A stretch of DNA of 64,000 bases from Chrysomallon squamiferum (Eukaryota > Mollusca > Gastropoda > Neomphalida > Peltospiridae): contig CM022673.1 in assembly GCA_012295275.1 (NCBI GenBank), positions 21,786,413-21,850,412 on the forward strand. Reading direction: 5' to 3'. Under the pieces are notes generated by a model. The model was given only the letters and a program-made list of their open reading frames with translations. It was not told the origin of the DNA and made no database searches. Both the position numbers and the translations under genes were made by a program. This document shows positions 1 through 13,320 of the stretch, one piece after another (the first letter of the stretch is position 1; the number at the start of each line of letters is the position of its first letter).

Positions 1-350
1 AAACCCCACTTTTATATAAAAAGACTTATGCTATTTTCAGCACTATATAAAAAAAGTTCGTGTGAAGAAGACTGACATGCTCGGTCGAACCCGTTACATG
101 GACATCTTTATTTAACAATCACTCCTTTATAGCGGGCATTTCACAAACTACTTTATGCATCTATTTTAATAGTATATAACGAGCACGTGCTAATAGAGTT
201 GACTTTTTGTAAGTTCATTTATAAAGCAGCAATACAGAGATTTTACAGGAAAATGCCTCGTAAGTAAAAAATATATGCATAATCCATTTGTTGAGTAAGT
301 GTCCACTCATGGTGCAGTGAATCATCAGATCAGTCTTGCCTAGTGGACCC
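1..350 (+). repeat. Left arm of inverted repeat
   Basis: Reads as the diverged reverse complement of about 4050-4365, with several blocks of 15 to 25 matching bases separated by substitutions and small indels. The outer end coincides with the window edge, so its true boundary is unknown. Confidence 0.7.
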
Positions 351-478
351 ACTGAACTATTTCTCCTTCAGACCAGTGATCCACAACTAGTCTAGTAATG
401 GCCTTGATATTTGCTTTTCTGTCTGTGGGATGGAAAATATAAATTACCCCTTGCTGTTAATCGGGAAAATTATCCCAT

Positions 479-480
<2 letters not shown>
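335..480 (+). mobile_element. Partial SINE, body only
   Basis: The order 'gtggaccc', 'ctatttctcc', 'ccacaactagt', 'cctgtctgtgggatgg'-like and 'cttgctgttaatcg' matches the body of the fuller SINE copy at about 680-990. The tRNA-like head is missing. It ends in the long (CT)n tract at 482-564. Confidence 0.65.

Positions 481-481
<1 letters not shown>

Positions 482-564
<83 letters not shown>
482..564. repeat. (CT)n microsatellite
   Basis: About 83 bases of uninterrupted CT dinucleotide next to a partial SINE. It creates an artificial Ser-Leu open frame. Confidence 0.98.
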
Positions 565-567
<3 letters not shown>

Positions 568-679
568 CAAATACTGAATGTATGAAATATCCCACGAACT
601 GTGATATCATAATAGAAGGACGAGTTCAGCGCAAGAGCGTAATATAAGGTCGATCCACCTCGTTGGACTCCTTTAATTA

Positions 680-990
680 GGAGCGGGACGTAGATCTCAG
701 GTAGAGCGTACGATCACGGAACGGTGAGACCATCAGGTGGACCCTTTGAACTATTTCCCAATCTAGCCAATGCTCCACAACTAGTGTAAAAAGGTCGTGA
801 TGCATGCTTTCCTGTCTGTAGGATGGTGGCGTCAGTTATCGCTTGCTGCTAATCATAAAGAGTAGCCTCTTTGGCGGGAGCGGGTTTCCTTTCTATCATA
901 ATGGTCATTAAACACATGCCTGACGTCAGATAACCATAAATGAGCGTATCGTTAAATAAAATATGTTTATCTTTCTCTCATTTAGTCATG
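680..990 (+). mobile_element. Near-full-length tRNA-derived SINE
   Basis: Begins with 'gagcgggacgtag' followed by 'ctcaggtagagcg', an A-box-like RNA polymerase III promoter, then a degenerate B-box area. The body has 'gtggaccctttgaactattt', 'ccacaactagtgta', 'tttcctgtctgtaggatgg', 'cttgctgctaatc' and 'agcgggtttcc', and the tail has 'gacgtcagataacc' and 'cgttaaataaa'. This order matches, from memory, a SINE abundant in gastropod and other mollusc genomes. Scattered mismatches in the head suggest an old copy. Confidence 0.75.
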
Positions 991-3965
<2,975 letters not shown>

Positions 3966-3974
3966 GTCATGAGT

Positions 3975-4080
3975 ACATGTGATATTCTTTCCGATTAACA
4001 CCATACGATGGGCAGGATAGCAGATACATCAATTGCGGTGACTGGCTGGAACAACAAAGGGTCCACTAGGCAAGACTGAT
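3975..4080 (-). mobile_element. SINE fragment, minus orientation
   Basis: On the minus strand this reads 'gtggaccctttgttgttcc', 'agccagtcacc', 'gctatcctgccc' and 'gtgttaatcgg', the same order as the SINE body at about 735-860. It forms the inner part of the right inverted-repeat arm. Confidence 0.6.
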
Positions 4081-4365
4081 CTGATAATTCTCTGCACCGT
4101 GAATGGACACTTCCTCAACAAATGGATTATGCAAATATTTTTTCTTCTTCTCTGTATTGCTGTTTTACAAAGGAACATAAAAAAGGTCAACTCTGTTAGC
4201 AGGTGGTCGTTATATACACTTAAAATAGATGCCTAAAGTAGTGTGTCATATGCCCGCTATAGAGGATTGGTTGTTAAATAAAGATGTCCATGTAACGGGT
4301 TCAACCGAACATGTCAATCTTGTTCATACAGTCTTTTTATATAGTGCTGAACATAGTACAAGAGT
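4050..4365 (-). repeat. Right arm of inverted repeat
   Basis: Diverged reverse complement of 1-350. The best-matching blocks are around 4250-4345. Similarity fades after about 4350. Confidence 0.7.
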
Positions 4366-4600
4366 CATTTTGTTCAACAATGCCTTTTTTTTCAGTGTAA
4401 TATTAATTTATTACCTAGTTTTCAAACCACTAAGTTGGTACTGATAATGTAACACTTTAGGAGATGCTACAGTGAGAATTGTATCTGTGATCCTGCCGAG
4501 CAAGGGACAGTATGTTTGACAAAGGGTTTCGCCCCTAAACTACACAAGAAGAAAACTCACAAAAACCGCCAGTGTAAATTGTGACATTTGTGGTTGTTGA

Positions 4601-4733
4601 GTGGCAACATTTGTGGTCGAGACCTTTGTGACATCTGTGGTCGAGACCTTTGTGACATCTGTGGTCGAGACCTTTGTGACATCTGTGGTCGAGACCTTTG
4701 TGACATCTGTGGTCGAGACCTTTGTGTCGTTGC
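4601..4733. repeat. 24-base minisatellite, about five copies
   Basis: A unit containing 'gtggtcgagacctttgtgac' repeats about five times with almost no divergence. Because 24 is a multiple of three, all six frames stay open, which explains the overlapping small ORFs here. It lies in the intron or flank just upstream of copy A. Confidence 0.95.
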
Positions 4734-4881
4734 AACATTTATACATACATTCACACATGTTCATAAATGCATACACATACACAAACACACACACATGCAC
4801 AGTCCCACACTCGTACATATATACACAAACTGAATATGATGGTTGTATTATAAAATGTGTTTGTTTTTCTTGTCCTTTCAG

Positions 4882-5035
4882 TAAAACACGTTACTTGTCC
4901 ATCACCCCCGATTCAGCAAGGTCAAGTGAATGGTATACGATCAAAATATCATCCTGGGGATGAAATTCAATTCAAATGTCAAAATGGTTTGTACAACGTC
5001 TGGGAAATGGACAGAATGGAAGGAACCTTGCTTAG
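4882..5035 (+). pseudogene. Copy A CCP/sushi 1 exon, frameshifted
   Basis: The first two thirds match gene B exon 18 (Thr-Cys-Pro-Ser-Pro start, HPGDEIQFKCQNG). A 14-base deletion near 4990 removes the region holding the third conserved Cys and puts the conserved 'GKWTEWKEPC' segment out of frame. The flanking acceptor (…tttcag) and donor (gtaata) are intact. Confidence 0.9.
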
Positions 5036-5639
5036 GTAATAAATAAATAAATAAATAAATAAATACTTTTTTGTACTTACGTATTTGTTTGTTTGTTTAT
5101 TTGTTTGTTTGTTTGTTTATTTATTATTCTTCCACTAAGGTTGTCCTCCTAGCTGGGCCGAGTTCATGGGGAAATGCTATAAAATGGTAGCTCGTTCTGA
5201 CTCGTGGTTTTCTGCGAAAAGTTACTGCAAGGACAACTTTGCCGCTACATTAGTGAACATTAAAACATTCGCTGTCAACGACTTCCTCGTCAAATGGAGA
5301 TCATTCGTAAGGTAATGACTGTGATTTTTTTTTTTGTTGTTTTTTGGAATGTGAACGCTTTGAAAAAATTGCACCCAGGTTCTACATGATGACATTAAAT
5401 GAAATGAAAACTTATATTGTGAAAACTGATTTCTGGTTGATAACTAGCTCCACTGAGTTTACTTCACGTTCCTAAGTTTAACCTAGGTATTTTTATTTAT
5501 GTGAGAGAAATAAAAAAATAAGGGAATTAAACGAATTTCTGAAAAAGAAACAGTTAAAAAGTATTCTAGTAAAATGAAAAGAACATGCATCGAAAAAATA
5601 TGTAAATAACTAAATAACTAACTAAATAAATAAATAAAA

Positions 5640-5640
5640 A

Positions 5641-5691
<51 letters not shown>

Positions 5692-5770
5692 CATAATAAT
5701 AATAAATAAATAAATAAACAAATACATTTTAAAAAGTTTAAAAATAAAAGTTAAAAAAATATAATAATAA
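5640..5770. repeat. (AAT)n / AT-rich simple repeat
   Basis: AAT trinucleotide array followed by AAAT-type repeats inside the intron between lectin exons 1 and 2 of copy A. Confidence 0.95.
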
Positions 5771-6589
5771 ATAAATATTTGAGAAAGAATTCTCTTACAA
5801 ATGGAAAAGAAAAGGAAAATTCGAAAGATTAAATTCACTGCAAAGCAAAATAAATGTGAATGAAAAAGTATACTATGAATAAATATCTGACTATACTAAT
5901 ACTACTACCAGCTTCTATAATTACTACTACTGTTACTGCTACTGATCTAATTTCCACTACTAATATAACAAATGTTAATAACTTGATACTGAAGCGTTCA
6001 AAGGAAACATGTATATATATGGTTATATTTTCCATATTTGACTTAGAATGGAAGATCAGTGGTGGATAGGTGGAAGAAGATGGGATTTTTTCTGGAAGTG
6101 GGATGATGAATCTAAAATGAAACATTTCGAAACCAAACGTCTTTTTAATTTTTGGAGTAAATAGATTTTCTTTTACTTAACGAAGCAACATATTGTTGTT
6201 TATAACTGTCCCTGTTCATGTATGTGCGTGTGTTATGTGTGTGTGGGTGCTGCGAAACTGTTGGTGGCGTGCCATATTTTTATATTTTACACCAATTTCT
6301 TCACACGTAAAGTTGACATGTTAATAATGTTTGATTCACGAAAGAAGATTACAAACAGCGTCATTTTGACTGACCTTACATTTATTTTTTGGAGTGTGTT
6401 TGTTGTTATTTTGATGAATTCATATGATAATTTGTTATTTCTGTGAATTCATGTGATATATATTTATAATTATTATTTCTGTGAATATCATCTGATATAT
6501 GTCATTATTTGTATATGTGATTTCCTATCATGAATTTCATTACTTGCTATTCCTGTGAATTCCTGTGGTAAATGTTATTTCTTGAAACT

Positions 6590-6730
6590 TCATACATACA
6601 TATACACACACATATATATATACATATTCACATACATACATAAACATAGATACATACAAATACATACATACATACATACATACATACATAAATATAGACA
6701 TACATATACATACATACATACATACATCTG
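6590..6730. repeat. (TACA)n microsatellite
   Basis: Imperfect CATA tetranucleotide array in the intron just upstream of lectin exon 3 of copy A. Confidence 0.95.
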
Positions 6731-7053
6731 CATATACCTATTTTATTCCATACAGTTGAGAGGTTTTCGAAGTGTGCTCTACACGAAAACAGGAAAAAGT
6801 GGAAGGTGGCTATATGTAGCGAATATAATAAATATATCTGCGTTAAACCACTGAACGGTATGTATAGCAGTAAAGACAGAGAGTCAGTTATAGATAAGGA
6901 GCTTAAAACAGAGCAAGAATATATATATGTGTGTGTGTGTGTGTGTAGGAATATGTGTATGTATGTGTGTATATATATATATATATATACACACAGAGGG
7001 AGAGAGAAAGTGTATGTAGAGTGTATTGAGAAATATTATGGCTTTCAGCAGAA

Positions 7054-7166
<113 letters not shown>

Positions 7167-7209
7167 TTTGTCATACTAGTGATAAAATTAATGTAATGAC
7201 TTCTAACAG

Positions 7210-7347
7210 GAAGTCCTATGAAGTGCACAGATCGTAAAGAGGAATGTTCAACTCTGTTAAATGAAAACCCGAGAGCCTGCTAAGACCCCGTTATAAAAAC
7301 CAACGTTTGTCCGTACACGTGTGGCGCTGATGTTTGTAAAGCAGAGG
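7210..7347 (+). pseudogene. Copy A ShKT exon with in-frame stop
   Basis: Encodes the six-cysteine ShKT pattern (CTDRKEEC, then CPYTCGADVC at the end) but has TAA at 7281-7283 directly after the third Cys codon, where B, C and D have TTA. The rest of the exon is nearly identical in nucleotide sequence to the other three copies. Confidence 0.92.
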
Positions 7348-7470
7348 GTAAAATATTATTGTTATTATTATTATTATTTTTATTATTATTATTGTTATTA
7401 TTATCATTATTATTATTATTTATATTATTATTATTTTTATTATTATTATTATTACTGTTGTTGTTGTTAT
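7348..7470. repeat. (ATT)n array after the ShKT exon donor
   Basis: Starts about 10 bases after the splice donor and extends about 110 bases. The same intron of gene B starts with a shorter version at 30940-30990. Confidence 0.95.
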
Positions 7471-8917
7471 TGTTGTATTTCATGTTGTTGTTTTTTGCAT
7501 GAAATGCTACTTTATTTTTAACTAATCAGGGTCTTGTAATTTGAAGTAGTCATGTACATTTATGAATCACATATGTTTTCAGTTATATTACACTGTTACA
7601 ACCCACATACTGATGACTGAAATAGTACTGAAATATCATAAAACAATTCAGTTAGAAGTGTTAAACTTCATTATGCATATATATATATGTATACTGAGTG
7701 TGCGTTCTGCAACCTAAATCTGACATGTGATCACTGCAGTATTATGAATCATATATACATATATTAAAACAAACAGGAATTCACAGGAATAATAAATAAC
7801 GAAATACATCACAGGAATTCACAGGAATAAAAAATGGTGACATATATAATAATTTTAAAAACCACTGTTACATGTATATAATGATAAACAAAAATAATTT
7901 AATAATGTATCTGTAAATTTTGTCGCAAAAACATTAAAACCACCAATATATAGAGATGTATGTCTCTGTTAATAAAAATATATATCTCTATATACTGATG
8001 TAAAAGAAAACAACATAAGAAAACACCCCCCACCAAAAAAAAAAAAAAAAAAAATGAAAAAAAAGAAAAAAAAGAACGAAGAACAAACAACTACCAGTCA
8101 ACCAAACCATGTGACCTTAGAGGTCAAGCACTGCATCTGAAACCTTTGTGCTTGGCCACTGTAATGAAAAGTGCAGCATGTCTTTATATGTATTTTATTT
8201 GCTTTGTCGATGACGCACTCGACGACAATCAGAGATAGAACGTATTTATTTATTTTTTTTTTATTGGATTTATTTTATTTTTATTTTTTTTTTGGTGTTT
8301 ATGCTCTTTTCATTTTACAAAAATAATGTTTAACGGTTTCTTTTTTAGAAATTGGTTCAATTCCTTTACTCTTTTGCTTTTCTCATGTAAATAACGAATT
8401 GAGGATAAACCTAGGAACGTGAAGTAAACAGACTTGAGCTAGTTATAAACCAGAAATCAGTTTACTATTAAGATATTTTTTCAAAGTTTTCAAACTGCAA
8501 CAGTAAAAAAGATCAACCATCAATTTGCTTATCCGTAATTAATCTTTTTAGTTCAGGTTTCAAATATTACTGAATATTATAATGCATTGTGAAAAGAGTC
8601 TACATTATTTTCATATATCTCAAGAGCAAATCATTTTACTCGAGTAGTTTTTAATAGAAAACGGTATTGCTGGTTAAACTAGACTAAACTTCTAAATGAA
8701 AGTTTTTGTTTTATTGACGTGAAAACTATTTTAGTATTGTTTTCACGAATACTGTTTATTAATATATTATAATTACTACTTCGACTTAGTAGGCTCTGAT
8801 TTTTAAATAAATGTTTTAAATAGGTAAAAATTAACAAAATCACACGTAACATTGGTATAAATAAACAAATGAAATATGTCTTGTTTAGTTTCCTGTTCAC
8901 TGTATTGCATTTTGCAG
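7471..8917. other. Intron of copy A, repeat-poor
   Basis: AT-rich intronic sequence with an A-run near 8036-8053 and T-runs near 8250-8290. No gene is seen. The corresponding intron of gene B holds the 49-base minisatellite, which is absent here. Confidence 0.7.
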
Positions 8918-9097
8918 TCACGTGCAATGTTAAGTCAGATCCATCAAATGGAGTTTTGATTGGAGATAAAAGAGGACTGGCCCCTGGAGAAACTGTGGAA
9001 TTTAAGTGTAATACGGGTTATGTACAACAGGGTGGATCGCTTGTCAGAGCTTGTATGAGAGACGGCTCACTCTCTGGACCGGAACCTTTTTGCATAC
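8918..9097 (+). pseudogene. Copy A CCP/sushi 2 exon
   Basis: A single-exon CCP domain with four Cys (TCNVKSD start, EFKCNTGY, RACMRDGSLSG, PFC). It is open and almost identical to gene B exon 23, differing mainly at one Gly/Arg position. It lies downstream of the stop in the ShKT exon, so it is not expected to be translated from a transcript of this copy. Confidence 0.88.
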
Positions 9098-9146
9098 GTA
9101 ATGTTGTTTCTTTTACTTGTAGAAATTGTTTTAATTTTAACTAAAT

Positions 9147-9308
<162 letters not shown>

Positions 9309-9462
9309 TTCTCACGCTAAGTTGCCACACTGAATTATTGTCATTCAATACATGGGCCGTAACATGCCAATAGCGTAATATTTGTAAAAAGAAGTTACAG
9401 TGTATTTGTTTGGTTTATTCTAAAAAGGTATTTCTCACAGACTTCCGTTTCTTTCTGTCTAG

Positions 9463-10412
9463 TTGCTTCTAAAGCTGTAACAAAAATGAACCATATAATT
9501 CCTGGCATGTTCCGATCATCGGTGTCGCAGCCTATGACAGCGTTTACAGGAGAATCGAAACAGTTTCTGATCACTCGTGATGGTAAAATCCATTCCTGGG
9601 AGGTCTACTGTTTGTGTGATGGTCCAGTTCAGATGCAGGTGTGGCGCCCTATACAAAATATGTGAGTGATAAGATCTAGAAAACTCGTAATCTTCATTAG
9701 GTAGTTCTAAAAAGGAACGAAGAAAGTGTTTATCTGATGAATCATTATTAATGTACTGATCACCTAGAAGTCAAGGGAAAAAACTTACTGCTGTCATTCA
9801 GTGGAGTTCTGTTTTTTAAGATGAATGTTGAAAAGACAGGAAAGCACTTCGAAAAATCATTTGCGTTAGAGTTGAAAACAGCACATAAAGGACTTGCACA
9901 GGTGACAGCAGAGTACACTGTAGCTGAGATAGTGTTTAGTTCTAATGTATACAAATACATTTCTTGTAGATATCAACAGTACTCCTACATATTAATACTA
10001 CAATACAAGTACAAATACCAATACGAATTTAAAAATAAAATAAAGAACGGTTCTTCCGTTTTTTATTGAAGAATTTACTTCAGTTTATCTCTCCTATTTT
10101 GTTTATTTATTTAACAGGGTTTATCACCTAGTAGATGCCAACACAATACAGTGTTTCTCAGGGATGTTGAGGAAAGTAACTGTCACAGAACCAAACAGGA
10201 TATCTGTGAGAACTGGAGATACAATTGGTCTGCTCAGCTTTCAGGGCAGCTGTTTCACTTACTACAGTTGCAGAAGAAGTAAGGATAACGAATACTACCC
10301 GATCCACCTCACCTGGTTCTCCCGTGGACAGGACTCGCAGGCTGAAATTAACAAAACTTTCTCGGGAAATGACTGCATGATATTTTCTGTGAATGCCGTG
10401 GTGGGACCTTGA
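9463..10412 (+). pseudogene. Copy A C-terminal module, two exons
   Basis: Exons 9463-9661 and 10118-10412 encode the C-terminal module (FTGESKQF, W…C.CDG, QMQVWRP, then TGDTIGLL and CFTYYSC) and end in TGA at 10410-10412. The coding sequence and the intron between the exons are nearly identical to gene B 34643-35592. The pattern 'W…LQVWRP…GD.IG' recalls a beta-sandwich module seen in many marine invertebrate secreted proteins, but I cannot name the family. Confidence 0.85.
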
Positions 10413-10600
10413 GGTAAAAAAATTATTGTACTGATGTATTTAAATGTGTAAAACTGAATGTAATTACTGTGAACGTGACATCTGCTAATTTCCCATGTTG
10501 TGTTTCAGACGCTATTTATTAAAGATGTATGCATTTTTACAGCACCAATTCTAATTCAGTCTTTATTAAAAGTTTAAGACCTAAGTGTAATAATGGCCGA
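10413..10600 (+). other. Copy A 3' UTR intron and 3' UTR exon
   Basis: A donor-like GGTAAAA follows the stop after one base, and an acceptor-like 'gtttcag' ends at 10508. A sequence with an ATTAAA-type poly(A) signal near 10565 follows. Genes B, C and D also have a donor-like GT immediately after the stop. Confidence 0.5.
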
Positions 10601-12120
10601 TCATAGGTTTTCGACAAATTTAATAACACAGTTACCTCACCGATAACTGTTACGTTACTTCACACCAGCCGTAATTTTGCTGGAGATTCGGAAAAAATAT
10701 AACTAGATTTCTCAAAATCACTTACTTATTTAAGAAGAATTCTATTATACGTGTCCACTAGTATATATAGCTGCTGTTTATGTGTTTCCGTATATACCAC
10801 ATTCGCGCTCGTTCTGTCTATCCATTCTCGGCTTTATTTTGAAGAACAAAACAAGAAAGTTATCACAGAGTAAATCAAATGTGCATTTACGTCCAAACGT
10901 TTGCATGTACTATATTTATCTCGCATTTCAGTTTTTCCTCATCGTAAGTATATGTAATATATTTAAATTTAAAGGTAACTAACGACGACTAGCATGACAT
11001 GGTTTTGCGCGATATATATATATGTGTATATAAAGTTATTTTATTTCATACAAATCAGTATATAGTTCTTTCAAAATATATGCTGTACAACGAATAAAAT
11101 TTGCTATCATATTGTTGCTTTTTTCTGCAAAAGACTCCATTGTATAATAAAATAACATTTAGTTTATACTGCACGATTGCTCGCTGTGAAGAATGTTCAT
11201 GGATGGCCATGAAAATTCGAATAAAGGAAAGTTACGATACGATAACAATTCAAGTTATACCATACCTCTATACGATACCTCTAGGTTCTAAGCATTCGTC
11301 CATCTGTCTATGTATATTCACACATATACAAACATCAACGTACACAAAGTGCATACATACATATGGACAGTTGGTTGGACAACCAAATAGACAGACATAC
11401 ATGCTCAAAGCCATACTCTCTCCATTGACTGTACCAGCCATTACATAATTAAAACAATACATTTAAAAAAATATATGACTCAGGAAATATGCTTTTTGAG
11501 AAAAACTTACCAAAATATTACCCCACACTGTAAAAAAAAATAATAATAAAAGAATAATAATAAAAAAATATTAAACACAGAGGGTGAAATGTTGATAAAT
11601 GGATAACTGTCCTCAGTAATTTGTCAAATAAGCTTCGAGGGCAGATTATCTAGTCTTGAGTAACTTTCCTCCTTTACATCACTGATTTTCCTGTTAAAGG
11701 ATGAATAGAGGAGAATGCATATTCACTATAAAAATATCCTTTTATTAGAGTGAAAATATATACGATAATTAAGAGACAAACATTTGTTCAGTAATCTAAC
11801 AGCTAATACATATTGTCCTCATGTATGTATGTATGTATCAGTTTATCATTAAGGACCATAAAAGTTTGAATGTTGCCTAGATGTGATCTCATAATACGCC
11901 ACCAAGAATTTTACAGTGGCACAGAAAAACTGGGTTTCAGATGCTCTAAGGTAAAAGAAATAATGACAATTTTTAAAGAGATTTGCCCTTTTAAAGCTGC
12001 TTTGCTTCTTTCAAGTTCCGCAACAATAAATATGATACATGAATATTTTTTACCATCCAGCGGAAATGTGACCATCAGGTAACTTTTCATGCTGACTATA
12101 CAATGGCATTTTCTTTTGAT
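10600..12120. other. Spacer between copy A and the retroelement remnant
   Basis: AT-rich sequence with short ORFs but no domain, splice context or long repeat that I recognise. It contains minor (ATGT)n and poly(A) tracts. Confidence 0.5.
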
Positions 12121-12600
12121 TTAAAAATACTGTGATCTGATTTCCTCTGAGTCTTTGAGTTTGATGAACTTAATGCTAGGACTATATTTTGTGATGTAAC
12201 CTCTTTGGTTCTGAAAGATCATGTCCAATCTAAACATGCTGTAGCCTGAGAGTATGCAAATGATCTTTGGCTTGAACTCTCTCCACTTGCGTTTTCCAAG
12301 TTTCTGTCTTGTCAACATCTCCCTCAGGTATGTCTTTTGGTCCTCATACTGGAGAGGGGTGTCATCAAATTTTAGGTTACCAGCTTCCAGCTTTGTGGAG
12401 CGTGAGATGAGAGTGGCAGTTGATTTGTCTTTGTTGATTGCTGTAGCTGCACACTCCACCGAACACCACAAAACTAGGTAATCTGCATACAGTGCTGCGT
12501 GTATCCGTTTGGGTAGCTGTGTGACGAAGTCATTGATAAAGATGATGAAAACAGTAGGTGATAGTAGTATTCCCTTTGGTACTTCATGGCGCAATTTTTT
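12121..12600 (-). mobile_element. Decayed non-LTR retrotransposon reverse transcriptase fragment
   Basis: On the minus strand, 12594-12121 encodes EVPKGILLSPTVF, FINDFVTQLPK, HAALYADYLVLW, NKDKSTATL and LQYEDQKTYL. These match reverse transcriptase blocks of Jockey-like LINEs (usually G-V-P-Q-G…, Y-A-D-D-L-V-L-W). The catalytic YADD appears as YADY, the segment between 'VLWCS' and 'NKDKS' is shortened by roughly 20 residues, and the reading frame ends soon after. The fragment is therefore inactive. It lies antisense to the flanking genes, in the spacer between A and B. Confidence 0.85.
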
Positions 12601-13320
12601 TTTTCGTAGTACTTCTACTGCGATTGGTTTTGAAAGTCTGGTGGCCTTTGACCTTGAATCTTATCGATTTTTTCAGATGGAATTTTTGGACTGTTTTTGA
12701 GTGCTGAAGCTTTGTCTTCTTGTTTGAAACTCCCTCAGCATCCCAGTACATTATGTTCATTGGGGTGTTTTTGTTGTTGTTGTTTTTGCTTTACTTCTTC
12801 GAGACGGTCGGGAAGGACTTCCAATAGCTGAAGATGGGCTCCCTCGAGGTAAGGAGATGGCTGGCGGGCCATCATAGGACGAGCACCGAAATCTACTTTA
12901 TGTATTTGTTCATGCATAGTATTGTAGTTTATTTCTCTCTTAAACACTTGACATTTCTGTTGGGATTACCTCATCCTTAGTCCATGTGTGTCTAGTCTCT
13001 ACCCACTGACCAGACCAGCATGCGTGTCCCTAGCAGAAGCTAAAGCTCCTGTTGAGCTTTTTTGGGCCACTGGTGCATACAAAGCCCTTTATCAGGTCAC
13101 GGAATAGACTATGAAGGAGACTTATTTGTGGATTCTTTCCTTTCTGTGATGAGAGCATAGGTTTCTTTTTCTTACTTCGTGGAGTATTGTCATCATTACT
13201 TGGTCTTTTTTGTCTTACATCTGAGAGCTTCAGGTAGACTGATACTGAAGTAATATGAACATTACCGCAGGTATCCTTTGAAATGTGCACGGTGTGAAAG
13301 ACTGGGTAATTTGTAGCAAA
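12601..13320 (-). mobile_element. Probable upstream remnant of the same retroelement
   Basis: Minus-strand fragments at 12947-12735 and 13290-13030 continue in the same orientation, with Lys/Gln-rich, charged segments and higher GC than the surroundings. They may be the remains of the ORF1/endonuclease region, but no diagnostic motif is clear. Confidence 0.4.

Larger units (their letters stand above)
5140..6857 (+). pseudogene. Copy A C-type lectin-like domain, three exons
   Basis: Exons 5140-5311, 6047-6156 and 6756-6857 encode a CTLD: CPPSWAEF…KCYK, W…A…YC, then QWWIGG and WKWDD, then KCALHE…W and ICVKPLN. The first exon is almost identical to gene B exon 19, but the second and third differ at many residues. 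No QPD/EPN or WND calcium-sugar motif is present, so classical Ca-dependent sugar binding is unlikely. Confidence 0.88.

Noticed and set aside
411-647. ORF made largely of Ser-Leu
   Set aside because: Pure translation of the (CT)n array; the same holds for the Arg-Glu and Ser-Leu frames at 3773-3970, 7058-7164, 9067-9348, 17466-17757, 20356-20541, 31416-31759, 51740-52045, 52583-52846 and 61321-61815.
4229-4444. ORF ending in a hydrophobic stretch
   Set aside because: It lies in the inverted-repeat arm; the left arm does not keep an equivalent frame.
5566-5838. Very hydrophobic Ile/Phe-rich ORF
   Set aside because: Product of AAT/ATT repeats, not a membrane protein; likewise 7280-7521, 23888-24113, 29005-29295, 36793-36984, 41041-41229, 56583-56801 and 58619-58725.
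9821-10069. 82-residue ORF conserved at 35001-35249
   Set aside because: It lies in the intron between the two C-terminal exons in both copies; identity follows from the recent duplication, silent and replacement sites are equally conserved, and it is missing from C and D.
11870-12082. 70-residue ORF next to the LINE remnant
   Set aside because: No recognisable motif; borders a decayed element and could be chance.
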